From Halalkalibacter sp. APA_J-10(15) (GTDB lineage: Bacteria > Bacillota > Bacilli > Bacillales > Bacillaceae_D), in contig NZ_JALKEV010000004.1 of NCBI RefSeq assembly GCF_023017105.1, forward strand, positions 186,001-250,000: a stretch of 64,000 nucleotides of DNA. The letters are read 5' to 3'. Of this stretch, positions 55,474 to 64,000 are shown one piece after another; within the stretch, counting starts at the first letter, position 1, and each line of letters begins with the position of its first letter. The position numbers and the translations under genes are program-made. A model generated the notes under the pieces. That model saw nothing but the letters and a program-made list of their open reading frames with translations. It had not been told where the DNA came from and did no database searches.

Positions 55474-56766
55474 TTAAATTTTCCTACTCTTTAAAGTAGC
55501 TTCATTGTTAAACTGCTCTATTTTCTTATCAGAAGGAACAAAAAATAACACGATCGCTCCGATAATAAACAATACAATTAGGCTTAATACACCAGCATTT
55601 GATTTGCCGGTCACTTGCGCTGTGACGCCGACTAATAAAGGCCCTGTCACAGATGCAAACTTACCAAAGATATTGTAAAAACCAAAGAACTCATTCGACT
55701 TATGTTTTGGTACCATCTTAGCAAAATACGAGCGACTCAGTGCTTGCATTCCCCCTTGTGATGTGGCAACGAGCATGGCAAGAATCCAAAAATCCAATGC
55801 CGTTTCAAGGAAATATCCATACACGCACACAATGATGTAGATCACAATACCGACGTTTAACATGAGCTTTGCGGAAAAACGATCAGCTAACTTCCCATAC
55901 AGCAATGCAAAAGGAGCTGCGACAATTTGTGTTACAAAAAGTACGATTAATAATACCGTCGAATCAACTCCAACATCTGTTCCATAAGCGGTTGCCATTG
56001 AAATAATTGTACCAACACCATCTATATAGAAGAAGTAAGCAATTAAAAAAATTGTTATGTACTTATATTGACTAATATGTGTAATCGTTTCTTTAAGACG
56101 AAGAAAGCTTGTACGAATTGGCTTTTTGTCGCGTTTGATTGCATGGATTTGTTTAACATTTTTCAACAATGGAATGGCAAAGAACGCCCACCAGATACAA
56201 GCAATCAAAAAGGCGATTTTGCTCGCAGTTGTACTTGAGATCGGAATCATCCCCTGTTGAGCCATTAAAATGACAACAATACTTAAAACAAATGGGATCG
56301 CTCCACCGATATACCCATAGCCGAACCCTCTAGCTGAAACTTTGTTCATCCTCTTATTTTCCGTGACGTCGACTAAAAAAGCATCATAAAAAAGATTGGC
56401 ACCTGTTGACCCAAGAGAAGCTAGCGTATAAAAAACTAATAATAATAGCCATTCCCCCTCTGGAACAAAAACGAGACTGAAGGTAGAAACTATTCCTAAT
56501 AGTAAAAAACTAATGAAAAATCGTTTCTTATATCCTTCATAATCGGCAATTGTTCCTAATATTGGCCCAATAATAGCTAAAATAAATGTAAAAATGGCAA
56601 TTGTATACCCAAGATATGCTGTTGAATCCGCACCATCAATACCTGCTAATGTGGCCTGTGCTTTATAAAATATCGGAAAAACCGCAGTCGTAATAATGAC
56701 TGAAAAGGCATTGCTCGCCCAATCATAGAACATCCAACTAGTTTCTTGTTTTGAAAACTTCCTCAT
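55474..56766 (-). CDS. MFS transporter, UMF1/Atg22-like family
   Basis: A 430-residue membrane transporter with twelve predicted helices. The N-terminal WMFYDWASNAFSVIITTAVFP and the loop motif GTIADYEGYKKRF are typical of UMF1/Atg22-type bacterial MFS proteins. The second repeat has GGMQALSRSYFAKMVPKHKS. Substrate is unknown; homologues are annotated only as MFS or Atg22-like. GAGGATGGTGAATTC precedes the ATG. Confidence 0.85.
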   Translation of the reverse strand: MRKFSKQETSWMFYDWASNAFSVIITTAVFPIFYKAQATLAGIDGADSTAYLGYTIAIFTFILAIIGPILGTIADYEGYKKRFFISFLLLGIVSTFSLVFVPEGEWLLLLVFYTLASLGSTGANLFYDAFLVDVTENKRMNKVSARGFGYGYIGGAIPFVLSIVVILMAQQGMIPISSTTASKIAFLIACIWWAFFAIPLLKNVKQIHAIKRDKKPIRTSFLRLKETITHISQYKYITIFLIAYFFYIDGVGTIISMATAYGTDVGVDSTVLLIVLFVTQIVAAPFALLYGKLADRFSAKLMLNVGIVIYIIVCVYGYFLETALDFWILAMLVATSQGGMQALSRSYFAKMVPKHKSNEFFGFYNIFGKFASVTGPLLVGVTAQVTGKSNAGVLSLIVLFIIGAIVLFFVPSDKKIEQFNNEATLKSRKI

Positions 56767-57079
56767 GAATTCACCATCCTCAGTACGTGTAGCACCATTT
56801 TACTAATTTATTCATAAAAAGGATGGAAAATCACAAAAGTTTACAGAATTTTAACTATGGCTTAAAACAATGCAACGAATGTCAGAAACCACGAAACATT
56901 CTTCTACTTTAAACATTTTCCGTTATCTGATTTTATTTTACATCATTGGACATATAATTGCCAAAAGCACCTATTGGATCAAATGCCCCGAACGATCTTA
57001 CTAAAAAAGGTTCCGAACATCAAAAATCAATGTTCGGAACCTTTTGTCCAGTCTTAGGCTAGTTATACATTAGCTACGA
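56767..57079. other. Intergenic region, 313 bp
   Basis: Contains the bglA-like terminator at 57003-57045 and otherwise AT-rich sequence with the upstream region of the MFS gene. No gene or RNA was recognised. Confidence 0.5.
57003..57045. terminator. Terminator of the 6-phospho-beta-glucosidase gene
   Basis: AAAAGGTTCCGAACAT pairs with ATGTTCGGAACCTTTT around 9 bases, directly after the gene's stop (57080). A-run and T-run on either side. Confidence 0.88.
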
Positions 57080-58549
<1,470 letters not shown>

Positions 58550-58639
58550 CTAGTTCAAGTATATCGTATCCATTATCGCTTCATAGCAATTATGACCATC
58601 CTGTTTCATATAACAGAACAAGTGAAATGTTTCAACGAT

Positions 58640-58654
58640 GTAACGCTATGTTAC
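58640..58654. promoter_or_regulatory. Inverted repeat, candidate RpiR operator
   Basis: GTAAC-N5-GTTAC in the divergent promoter region. Its position between the two genes suggests an operator, but no RpiR consensus can be checked here. Confidence 0.3.
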
Positions 58655-58699
58655 TTTATGGTAAACTAATGAAATAACAAATGATGAGGAGTACGATAA

Positions 58700-59416
58700 A
58701 TGTTTACAGCCGAAATGATCGCATCCTTTAATGATTTAGAAACCTCTCTTTACAATTATATTTCTCAAAACAGTGAGAAAGTGGCTTATATGCGTATTCG
58801 TGAACTAGCTGATGAAACCCATGTATCAACTGCAACCATTTTACGGTTTTGTCGAAAAATAAACTGTGAAGGCTTCTCTGAGTTTAAAGTGAAACTTAAG
58901 ATGGAAAATGGAAGAAAAACAAAAACATCGATCAAAACGCCTCAACAGTCGATCACAGAATTTTTTGAACGAACGTTAGAAGGGGATATAGAGAATAAAA
59001 TGAATCAAGCTGCAAAAACAATTACGGAAGCAGATACGGTCATCTTCATTGGAACGGGTAGTTCGGGAATTCTCGCTGAATACGGTGCCCGTTATTTCTC
59101 TAGTATGGGTAAATTCTCAATTTATATTAAAGATCCTCATTTCCCCATCCATGCTAAATTTCGTAATAATAGTGTGACCATTGCTTTATCCGTATCTGGT
59201 GAAACACCTTTTACATTAGCTCAAATGAACCAACTAAAAAAAGTAAACAGCACAATCATCAGTATTACGAATGATAAACATTCAACCGTTGCGAAAATCT
59301 CAACAATTAATATCCCATACTACGTGACAGTCGAGCATTGCGAAAACGCAAATGTGACAACTCAAGTCCCTGTTGTTTATATATTAGAGTCGATTGCGAG
59401 AAAGCTTCATCAATGA
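58700..59416 (+). CDS. RpiR/MurR family transcriptional regulator
   Basis: A 238-residue regulator with an N-terminal HTH_6 DNA-binding domain (about 1-78, ELADETHVSTATILRFCRKI) and a C-terminal SIS sugar-phosphate-binding domain (about 100-230) with IFIGTGSSGILAEYGARYF and IALSVSGETPFTLAQM. It probably senses a phosphosugar released by the divergent 6-phospho-beta-glucosidase. AGGAG precedes the ATG by 9 bases. A TGTAAC-N17-TAAACT pair (58639-58667) is a weak promoter candidate. Confidence 0.9.
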   Translation: MFTAEMIASFNDLETSLYNYISQNSEKVAYMRIRELADETHVSTATILRFCRKINCEGFSEFKVKLKMENGRKTKTSIKTPQQSITEFFERTLEGDIENKMNQAAKTITEADTVIFIGTGSSGILAEYGARYFSSMGKFSIYIKDPHFPIHAKFRNNSVTIALSVSGETPFTLAQMNQLKKVNSTIISITNDKHSTVAKISTINIPYYVTVEHCENANVTTQVPVVYILESIARKLHQ

Positions 59417-59525
59417 TCAAAAGGATCTCATTAGGATGAAGGAATGTTCATAATCGAGCGAGAAGATATAGTTTTTCCAAGTAAATTATAAATGGAAAAG
59501 TGAGTTATGATGACAGGAGGAGTAT

Positions 59526-59894
59526 ATGAAAAGAATATTTTCACTATTTGGATTTAGCTTCATTGGTTTCAGTGGGTTATTACTTTTCGTTAGCCTTTTC
59601 ACAAGTAAACCACCATTAATGGTTATGTATTTGTTTCTAGCACAAGCGATTATGTGTTTTTGCCTCGCTTACCTTTACCCACAATTTAAACAAAAAGATG
59701 AACGCATGAGACGCATTAGAGAGAAGGGGATGTTCGCATCCTTTATTGTATTAATGGTTTATTTTATCCTTTTTATATTTGGCTTACAGCTTGAGTTCAT
59801 CACGTTGAATGCGAACGAATTACTATATGTATTAATTGCGCTAATGATCACTACTATCTTTGTATCCTTTGTCATATACTCAAAGATCTACTAG
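59526..59894 (+). CDS. Hypothetical membrane protein with four helices
   Basis: A 122-residue protein with four hydrophobic helices (about 7-26, 31-50, 70-90, 99-119). The loop between helices 2 and 3 is KQKDERMRRIREKGMF, a DER-type cytoplasmic motif seen in small uncharacterised bacillus membrane proteins. GACAGGAGGAG precedes the ATG by 4-6 bases. Probably monocistronic; it ends at a bidirectional hairpin. Function is unknown. Confidence 0.75.
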   Translation: MKRIFSLFGFSFIGFSGLLLFVSLFTSKPPLMVMYLFLAQAIMCFCLAYLYPQFKQKDERMRRIREKGMFASFIVLMVYFILFIFGLQLEFITLNANELLYVLIALMITTIFVSFVIYSKIY

Positions 59895-59916
59895 AAACTA
59901 TAACCTAAAAAGAAAA

Positions 59917-59948
59917 GTGAGGAAGCCTTTCTAACTAAGCTTCCTCGC
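59917..59948. terminator. Bidirectional terminator
   Basis: GTGAGGAAGC and GCTTCCTCGC form a 9-bp stem around a 12-base loop between convergent genes. Confidence 0.65.
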
Positions 59949-59974
59949 TCTGAGAGCACCAAAAAAGTTGAAAA

Positions 59975-60943
59975 TTAAACTTTACCAGTTCCCTTCTCTA
60001 TAGGTGTTCTCAATACTTCCTCTTTTAAGATCGATAGAACTCTACTTGCTTCCTCCAAAAATGGAGAGTGAGCGCAATTGTCAAATGAATAGAATTGTTT
60101 ATGTGGGGCTTTAATCAATTCAAAAAATCTTTTAGCTTCTTTGTAACTCGTTTGATAATCATATTTACCTTGAAAAATGTATACAGGCATTTGAAAATTC
60201 GGTGCAAGTAGCGTTGCATCAGCTTTGGCCATCGTTTCTGATAAAGCATCATAAGAAGCAAAAACCCCTTTAGGAAGATTGAATCTTTCTCCCCACGTAT
60301 ACTCTTTACATGTAAACCATTCTTTTAATCCGTCCCACTGCGTATAACTCTCGCGTTTCATCCCTCCACCATACTTCGTTAAATACTTGCTCAAGATCTT
60401 TCTGTACGTCTGACTCTGATAGAAATTTTCATCAAACGTATACGCACGAATATCCTTTTCAGCTTTTTGATCCCCTTTCTCAATCGCGGTATGTAATAGA
60501 AATTGATAGGTTTCTTCATTCGATTGATTATGGCGACCGAACTGACCCGAACCGATATAAGCAGCATAATGCTCTCCAAATCGACTTGCTACAACGCTTC
60601 CTAACAAAGCACCCCACGAATGTCCAAATAGATAAATTTTCTCTTTGCGAAATCTTTCTTTTAAAAACTGGGTCACTTCCAATGTATCTTTTATCGCTTT
60701 ATCCAAGGTTAATTCACCTTGCGTCCTAGCATTATACGACATTCCTGCTCCACGCTGATCCCAATAACAAACGGTAAATTCCGCCTCCAACCTAAGTTCA
60801 GACTTCTTGATCATTGGATATTGTGGAAAGCCTGGCCCTCCATGCAAAAATAACAAAACTGGGTGATCTTCATTTACTGTCTCAATAAACATTCCTAGTT
60901 GATGTCCATCTACTTCTATAAATACTTTTTCAGTTTGAACCAT
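59975..60943 (-). CDS. Alpha/beta hydrolase (proline iminopeptidase-like)
   Basis: A 322-residue alpha/beta hydrolase. It has the oxyanion HGGPGFPQYP loop, the CYWDQRGAGMS motif, the nucleophile Ser in LFGHSWGALLGS, and a C-terminal His in FDNCAHSPFLEE. HGGPG plus DQRGxGxS is characteristic of the proline iminopeptidase (MEROPS S33) group, but peptidase activity is not proven. No signal peptide. AGGAG is 7 bases before the ATG. It is transcribed alone. Confidence 0.88.
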   Translation of the reverse strand: MVQTEKVFIEVDGHQLGMFIETVNEDHPVLLFLHGGPGFPQYPMIKKSELRLEAEFTVCYWDQRGAGMSYNARTQGELTLDKAIKDTLEVTQFLKERFRKEKIYLFGHSWGALLGSVVASRFGEHYAAYIGSGQFGRHNQSNEETYQFLLHTAIEKGDQKAEKDIRAYTFDENFYQSQTYRKILSKYLTKYGGGMKRESYTQWDGLKEWFTCKEYTWGERFNLPKGVFASYDALSETMAKADATLLAPNFQMPVYIFQGKYDYQTSYKEAKRFFELIKAPHKQFYSFDNCAHSPFLEEASRVLSILKEEVLRTPIEKGTGKV

Positions 60944-61027
60944 ACTTCTCCTACCTTTGAGTAAAAATATAATTTGTTGATGGTTCTAGACACTCTTTAC
61001 TAAATCTCATTATGTTCTATTTCTCTA

Positions 61028-61516
61028 TCACTTCTTACGTTCATACACACAAAAATAATAATCATACGGGTTCTCTTCATTCTTAAGTCCTTTTTCAACA
61101 GAAATTTCCTGCCACTCAGTCCTATCCACTTCCGGGAAAAAAGTATCACCTTCGAATTGATGCTCAATCTTTGTTATGTACATCGTTTCGACATAAGGCA
61201 TGAACAGCTCATAGATTTGCTCGCCACCAAATATAAAAATCTCCTTTTCATCTCGACATAAAGCAAACACATCTTCAACAGAATGAGCAATCTCACATCC
61301 AGGGTACATAAACTGCTTATTCCTTGTCACAACAATATTGCGTCTTCCAGGGAGTGCTTTCCCGTTAGATTCAGCATTTTTTCTTCCGAGGATAATGGGT
61401 ATCCCCTCCGTTTTCTTCATAACATAAGCCCAATCATGAGGAATGCTCCATGGCAAGTGGTTGTCCTTACCAATCACTCTATTTTTATCCATTGCCACAA
61501 TTAATGACACATGCAC
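61028..61516 (-). CDS. Dihydrofolate reductase, DfrD/DfrG/DfrK-like
   Basis: A 162-residue DHFR that reduces dihydrofolate with NADPH. The core is SLIVAMDKNRVIGKDNHLPW with Asp in IPHDWAYV, then PIILGRKNAESNGKALPGRR and IFIFGGEQIYELFMPYV. The IPxDWxYV and GRKNxES patterns, with Asn in place of the usual Thr after GRK and no KYF Phe, match my memory of trimethoprim-resistant DfrG/DfrD/DfrK rather than the housekeeping enzyme. The GTG at 61516 aligns with the DfrG start; another GTG is at 61525. No thymidylate synthase is adjacent. Confidence 0.88.
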   Translation of the reverse strand: MHVSLIVAMDKNRVIGKDNHLPWSIPHDWAYVMKKTEGIPIILGRKNAESNGKALPGRRNIVVTRNKQFMYPGCEIAHSVEDVFALCRDEKEIFIFGGEQIYELFMPYVETMYITKIEHQFEGDTFFPEVDRTEWQEISVEKGLKNEENPYDYYFCVYERKK

Positions 61517-61615
61517 GTTCGACACAACCCTTCCTATCCTTTTCTCATACGAATGATATTCCCTGTTATACTATTTCTAAACGATATTCGACTATCCTTC
61601 ATTATATACGAAAAA

Positions 61616-61642
61616 AGAGCTGTTAACGTTTCAAACAGCTCT
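61616..61642 (-). terminator. Terminator of the ECF-PadR-SEDS operon
   Basis: On the minus strand AGAGCTGTT and AACAGCTCT form a perfect stem followed by TTTTTT. It overlaps the stop codon of the SEDS gene. Confidence 0.88.
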
Positions 61643-62929
61643 ACTTGTTTGATGTTGGACTAAATCTTTCCTCCGATAGACACTCAGAATAAAGCCAACA
61701 TAAATACTATATAAAATCATGGATGCTCCACCATAACTTGTGAACGGTAAGGAGATTCCTATTATCGGTAATAGCCCAAAGACCATTCCCATATTCCAAA
61801 CGCTCGTTACCCCAATCACCGCCATACTTGCTAAAGCGATGATACGACCAAAAGGATCATTTGTTTTCTTGACAATTTGAAGAATTCTAATTAGAAATGC
61901 AAACAACGTAATAAATATTAAGCTTCCAACCCCCCAACCGAACTGATGAATGATAGAGACAATAATGAAGTCTGTATGTGCTTCAGGGAGCTTTTCACCT
62001 ATAAATGTATAATCATTCCACAAAAAAGTAGCCTCTCGCAATAGTTCTTTGATCACCACGTAGATATAGCCATAGCTACTTGCATAATCCTCTGGATACA
62101 AAAAACCTACGATTCGTTCCATTTGATGCTCTGCAAGAAACAATGCGAAGACCGTACTTCCTATTAATAAAAGAACGCTATTTACGATATAGAATATTCT
62201 TTTTCTCTTCATCGGCGCTACTGCCGACATGATCAGACACGTAGCTAAAAAGATCATCATCGCACTTCCTAGTGAAAGGTAAGTAAGAGCAACTAAAAGC
62301 CAAATCACAACAGTCGCGAGTAACACTTTCATAAAGCCTTTTAAATGCTTTGAACTTAAAATCCCCGCTAATGCAAGAATGTATAACAAGCTTATAGACC
62401 AAAAAGTAATATCAAAATATCTCATATCTAAATAGAGAATGCCGTTCCTTGAAGAACTTAAATAAAAAAAGAAAAAGGATAAAATAATTCCCACTACCAA
62501 AAGATACATCCAATATCTTTCCATTTTACGATAATCCAAAAACATAATCCCAGTCATTACAACCAAAGCAATGATGCTTGAAATGAGTTGAACTCGAACA
62601 TAATGTAAACTTGAGATTCCAGAAAATGTTGGCAGAGAATATAAAGTCACCATTCCAATGCTAATAACAGCCAGCAATAACCCAATCGTCCACCAATCGA
62701 TTTTAGGTTTATGAATTTGATGCATTTTCTTTCCAAGTGTTAACGGATTTCCTAATTGTTCAACTGCCTTTTTCTCTGATTCTATTTCAGATAACCCTTC
62801 TGTCAACATTTCTTGTTTACGCTCTATAAAGTGACTCGTCAATTCAGCCTCTACAAACTGTTGCGCTTCTTTTGAACGGATTTGTGCTTTTACTTCGTTT
62901 ATAAATTGTTTGAACACTTGCCTACTCAT
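61631..62929 (-). CDS. FtsW/RodA/SpoVE (SEDS) family protein with N-terminal HAAS-like domain
   Basis: A 432-residue protein. Residues about 1-75 are a soluble helical HAAS/permease-prefix-like domain (FKQFINEVKAQIRSKEAQQF, EKKAVEQLGNP). The rest is a ten-helix SEDS core with PEAHTDFIIVSIIHQFGWGVG, which includes the Asp catalytic in RodA glycosyltransferases, and GISLPFTSYGGASM. It probably polymerises peptidoglycan or related glycan. The start ATG (62929) overlaps the PadR stop (ATGA), with GGAAGGTGG upstream. Last gene of the operon. Terminator overlaps its stop. A cognate class B PBP is not adjacent. Confidence 0.85.
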   Translation of the reverse strand: MSRQVFKQFINEVKAQIRSKEAQQFVEAELTSHFIERKQEMLTEGLSEIESEKKAVEQLGNPLTLGKKMHQIHKPKIDWWTIGLLLAVISIGMVTLYSLPTFSGISSLHYVRVQLISSIIALVVMTGIMFLDYRKMERYWMYLLVVGIILSFFFFYLSSSRNGILYLDMRYFDITFWSISLLYILALAGILSSKHLKGFMKVLLATVVIWLLVALTYLSLGSAMMIFLATCLIMSAVAPMKRKRIFYIVNSVLLLIGSTVFALFLAEHQMERIVGFLYPEDYASSYGYIYVVIKELLREATFLWNDYTFIGEKLPEAHTDFIIVSIIHQFGWGVGSLIFITLFAFLIRILQIVKKTNDPFGRIIALASMAVIGVTSVWNMGMVFGLLPIIGISLPFTSYGGASMILYSIYVGFILSVYRRKDLVQHQTSRAV

Positions 62930-63351
62930 CCTCTTAAACCACCTTCCCAATCTAGACGGAAAGATGTTTTATTTCCCTCTTCATTTTCTATTTCGACTAA
63001 ACGTTTTCTTCCTTTGTTTTCGATATGATAGTATTTAATTTTTGCCCCTTTGTTATCTTCCCATTGTGATTGAATATATCGTTTGCTTTCTAATTGATGT
63101 AACAAAATGTACACGGAACCTTCATTGTTTTGAAAATCCTCTTTCCCTATTCTCTTCTTTAGATCGTTCAGAATCGCAAACCCCGTTTTAGTTGAATCAT
63201 ATAACGTTTGTAAAATCATAATTTCTATTTTTTTTTGCTTCAATGGATCGACTTGTATCAATGTTTTCTTTTTTTGATTTTCTGTAAATTGCACACGTTC
63301 AAATACCGTTTTGTCAAACGCATGTTTTACGTTCATTAGTGGATCATTCAT
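62926..63351 (-). CDS. PadR-like regulator with N-terminal anti-sigma-like extension
   Basis: A 141-residue protein. Residues about 1-35 (NVKHAFDKTVFERVQFTENQ) resemble the N-terminus of membrane-bound anti-sigma factors and are followed by a winged-helix PadR domain (about 38-130) with ILQTLYDSTKTGFAILNDL and NEGSVYILLHQLESKRYIQ. It probably binds DNA and could bind the sigma factor encoded just upstream. The ATG overlaps the sigma stop (ATGA), with GGAGGAGAGCGA upstream. It sits between sigma and SEDS genes. Confidence 0.78.
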   Translation of the reverse strand: MNDPLMNVKHAFDKTVFERVQFTENQKKKTLIQVDPLKQKKIEIMILQTLYDSTKTGFAILNDLKKRIGKEDFQNNEGSVYILLHQLESKRYIQSQWEDNKGAKIKYYHIENKGRKRLVEIENEEGNKTSFRLDWEGGLRG

Positions 63352-63899
63352 TCGCTCTCCTCCTGACTTAATAAATTTTTAATCAGCTTTCTAGCACGGT
63401 TTAATCTCTTTTTAATCGTATTTTCATTTTTTTGAGTCATTTGACTAATTTCTCTAGTCGTCCATTCCTCGTAATAATACAAATAAACAACTTCTCTATA
63501 TGCTAAAGGTAGCTTCAATACTGCATTCGCAAGCCTTTTCTCTTCAGACTGTTGCATGAATCTTTGCTCAATTTGAACTTCATTGGCGATCGTATTATGA
63601 ACGAAATCGTTATCTAATACAATTTGACGGTAATGCCAACTTTTCAAATAATCTTTGAAATGATTCATGGCAATTCGAAACAACCACGTTTTAACTGAAG
63701 CTTGATGCCGAAAAGTATGTAGCTTTTTAAAAGCTTTAATAAATATTTCTTGAGTTAAATCTTCTGCTGTTGCGTAATCTTTCACATATGTATACACAAG
63801 CTGCTGTATAGCTTGTCCGTAGCAATCCATCATTTCATCAAGTAGCTCATACTGTGATGAAACGGACTGATGATTCGTAAATCGTTCGACACGGTCCAT
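63348..63899 (-). CDS. ECF sigma factor (sigma-70 family)
   Basis: A 183-residue sigma factor with region 2 (DYATAEDLTQEIFIKAFKKL, then VKTWLFRIAMNHFKDYLKSW) and region 4 (LKLPLAYREVVYLYYYEEWT, then NTIKKRLNRARKLIKNLL). It starts ATG with AAGGGGTGAGAGA upstream. It is the first gene of the three-gene operon. A candidate ECF-type promoter upstream suggests autoregulation. The usual membrane anti-sigma partner is absent; the following PadR protein might take that role. Confidence 0.9.
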   Translation of the reverse strand: MDRVERFTNHQSVSSQYELLDEMMDCYGQAIQQLVYTYVKDYATAEDLTQEIFIKAFKKLHTFRHQASVKTWLFRIAMNHFKDYLKSWHYRQIVLDNDFVHNTIANEVQIEQRFMQQSEEKRLANAVLKLPLAYREVVYLYYYEEWTTREISQMTQKNENTIKKRLNRARKLIKNLLSQEESE

Positions 63900-63924
63900 T
63901 CTCTCACCCCTTCCTCACCACTTT

Positions 63925-63951
63925 GACGAGTCTATCTTGCTTTTCGTTTCA
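63925..63951 (-). promoter_or_regulatory. ECF-type promoter of the sigma operon
   Basis: On the minus strand TGAAAC (63946-63951), 17-base spacer, CGTC (63925-63928), close to the bacillus ECF class (TGAAAC-N16-CGTC, as for sigma V/W). It lies about 25 bases before the sigma gene. Confidence 0.6.
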
Positions 63952-64000
63952 TTATTTCCCTTTTTTCAAAGTTATTTCTCATCCCATTATGTCGATAGAC

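Noticed and set aside
59953..59982. Fourth copy of the palindromic repeat
   Set aside because: Only AAAAAAGTT and AAACTTT partly agree; too degenerate to call.

Overview
The window is AT-rich chromosomal DNA from a spore-forming Bacillaceae (Bacillota), most likely an alkaliphile or haloalkaliphile of the Bacillus halodurans/pseudofirmus type. The reasons are the recJ-apt-relA-dtd-hisS-aspS gene order with a T-box before hisS, spoVB, comN, strong AGGAGG ribosome binding sites, and a NaChBac-type voltage-gated sodium channel of the kind known from alkaliphilic bacilli. No tRNA, rRNA, CRISPR array or intact transposase was seen.

Layout. 1-2.1 kb: start of a luciferase-like monooxygenase, a coiled-coil protein, a Dabb protein and a membrane-anchored unknown. 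2.5-14.5 kb: a plant-polysaccharide locus. A minus-strand operon encodes a sugar-binding lipoprotein, two ABC permeases, a YesM-like sensor kinase, a YesN-like AraC response regulator, a GH43 enzyme and a six-hairpin glycosidase of unknown specificity. Divergent from it are an AraC regulator, the remnant of an MFS transporter and a second GH43 gene. CcpA (cre) sites mark its promoters. All its hydrolases lack signal peptides, so oligosaccharides are probably imported and cut in the cytoplasm. 14.6-19.5 kb: a Toprim protein and an operon of a GAF-PAS-GGDEF-EAL protein, a ThDP enzyme and a carboxymuconolactone decarboxylase-like protein. 20-22.6 kb: a secreted rhamnogalacturonan lyase (PL11) with its own cre-like site and a disturbed start region. 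23.1-23.5 kb: a decayed histidine-phosphatase gene.

23.6-34.3 kb: glycogen metabolism, with pullulanase divergent from glgB-glgC-glgD-glgA-glgP. 34.4-53 kb: conserved housekeeping block (tcdA, hom, aspS, hisS with T-box, dtd, relA, apt, recJ, lapA-like, a cation diffusion facilitator, separate secF and secD, comN, spoVB, thiM). 53-61.5 kb: sodium channel, small membrane proteins, YbjQ protein, MFS transporter, 6-phospho-beta-glucosidase with a divergent RpiR regulator, alpha/beta hydrolase and a DfrG-like dihydrofolate reductase. 61.6-64 kb: a translationally coupled operon of an ECF sigma factor, a PadR-like regulator with an anti-sigma-like N-terminus and a SEDS (FtsW/RodA) protein with a HAAS-like N-terminal domain, preceded by an ECF-type promoter.

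The most unusual items are the ECF-PadR-SEDS module, the AcoR-like GAF diguanylate cyclase/phosphodiesterase coupled to a ThDP enzyme, a three-copy intergenic palindromic repeat, the possible AUA start of glgD, and the two decayed genes.
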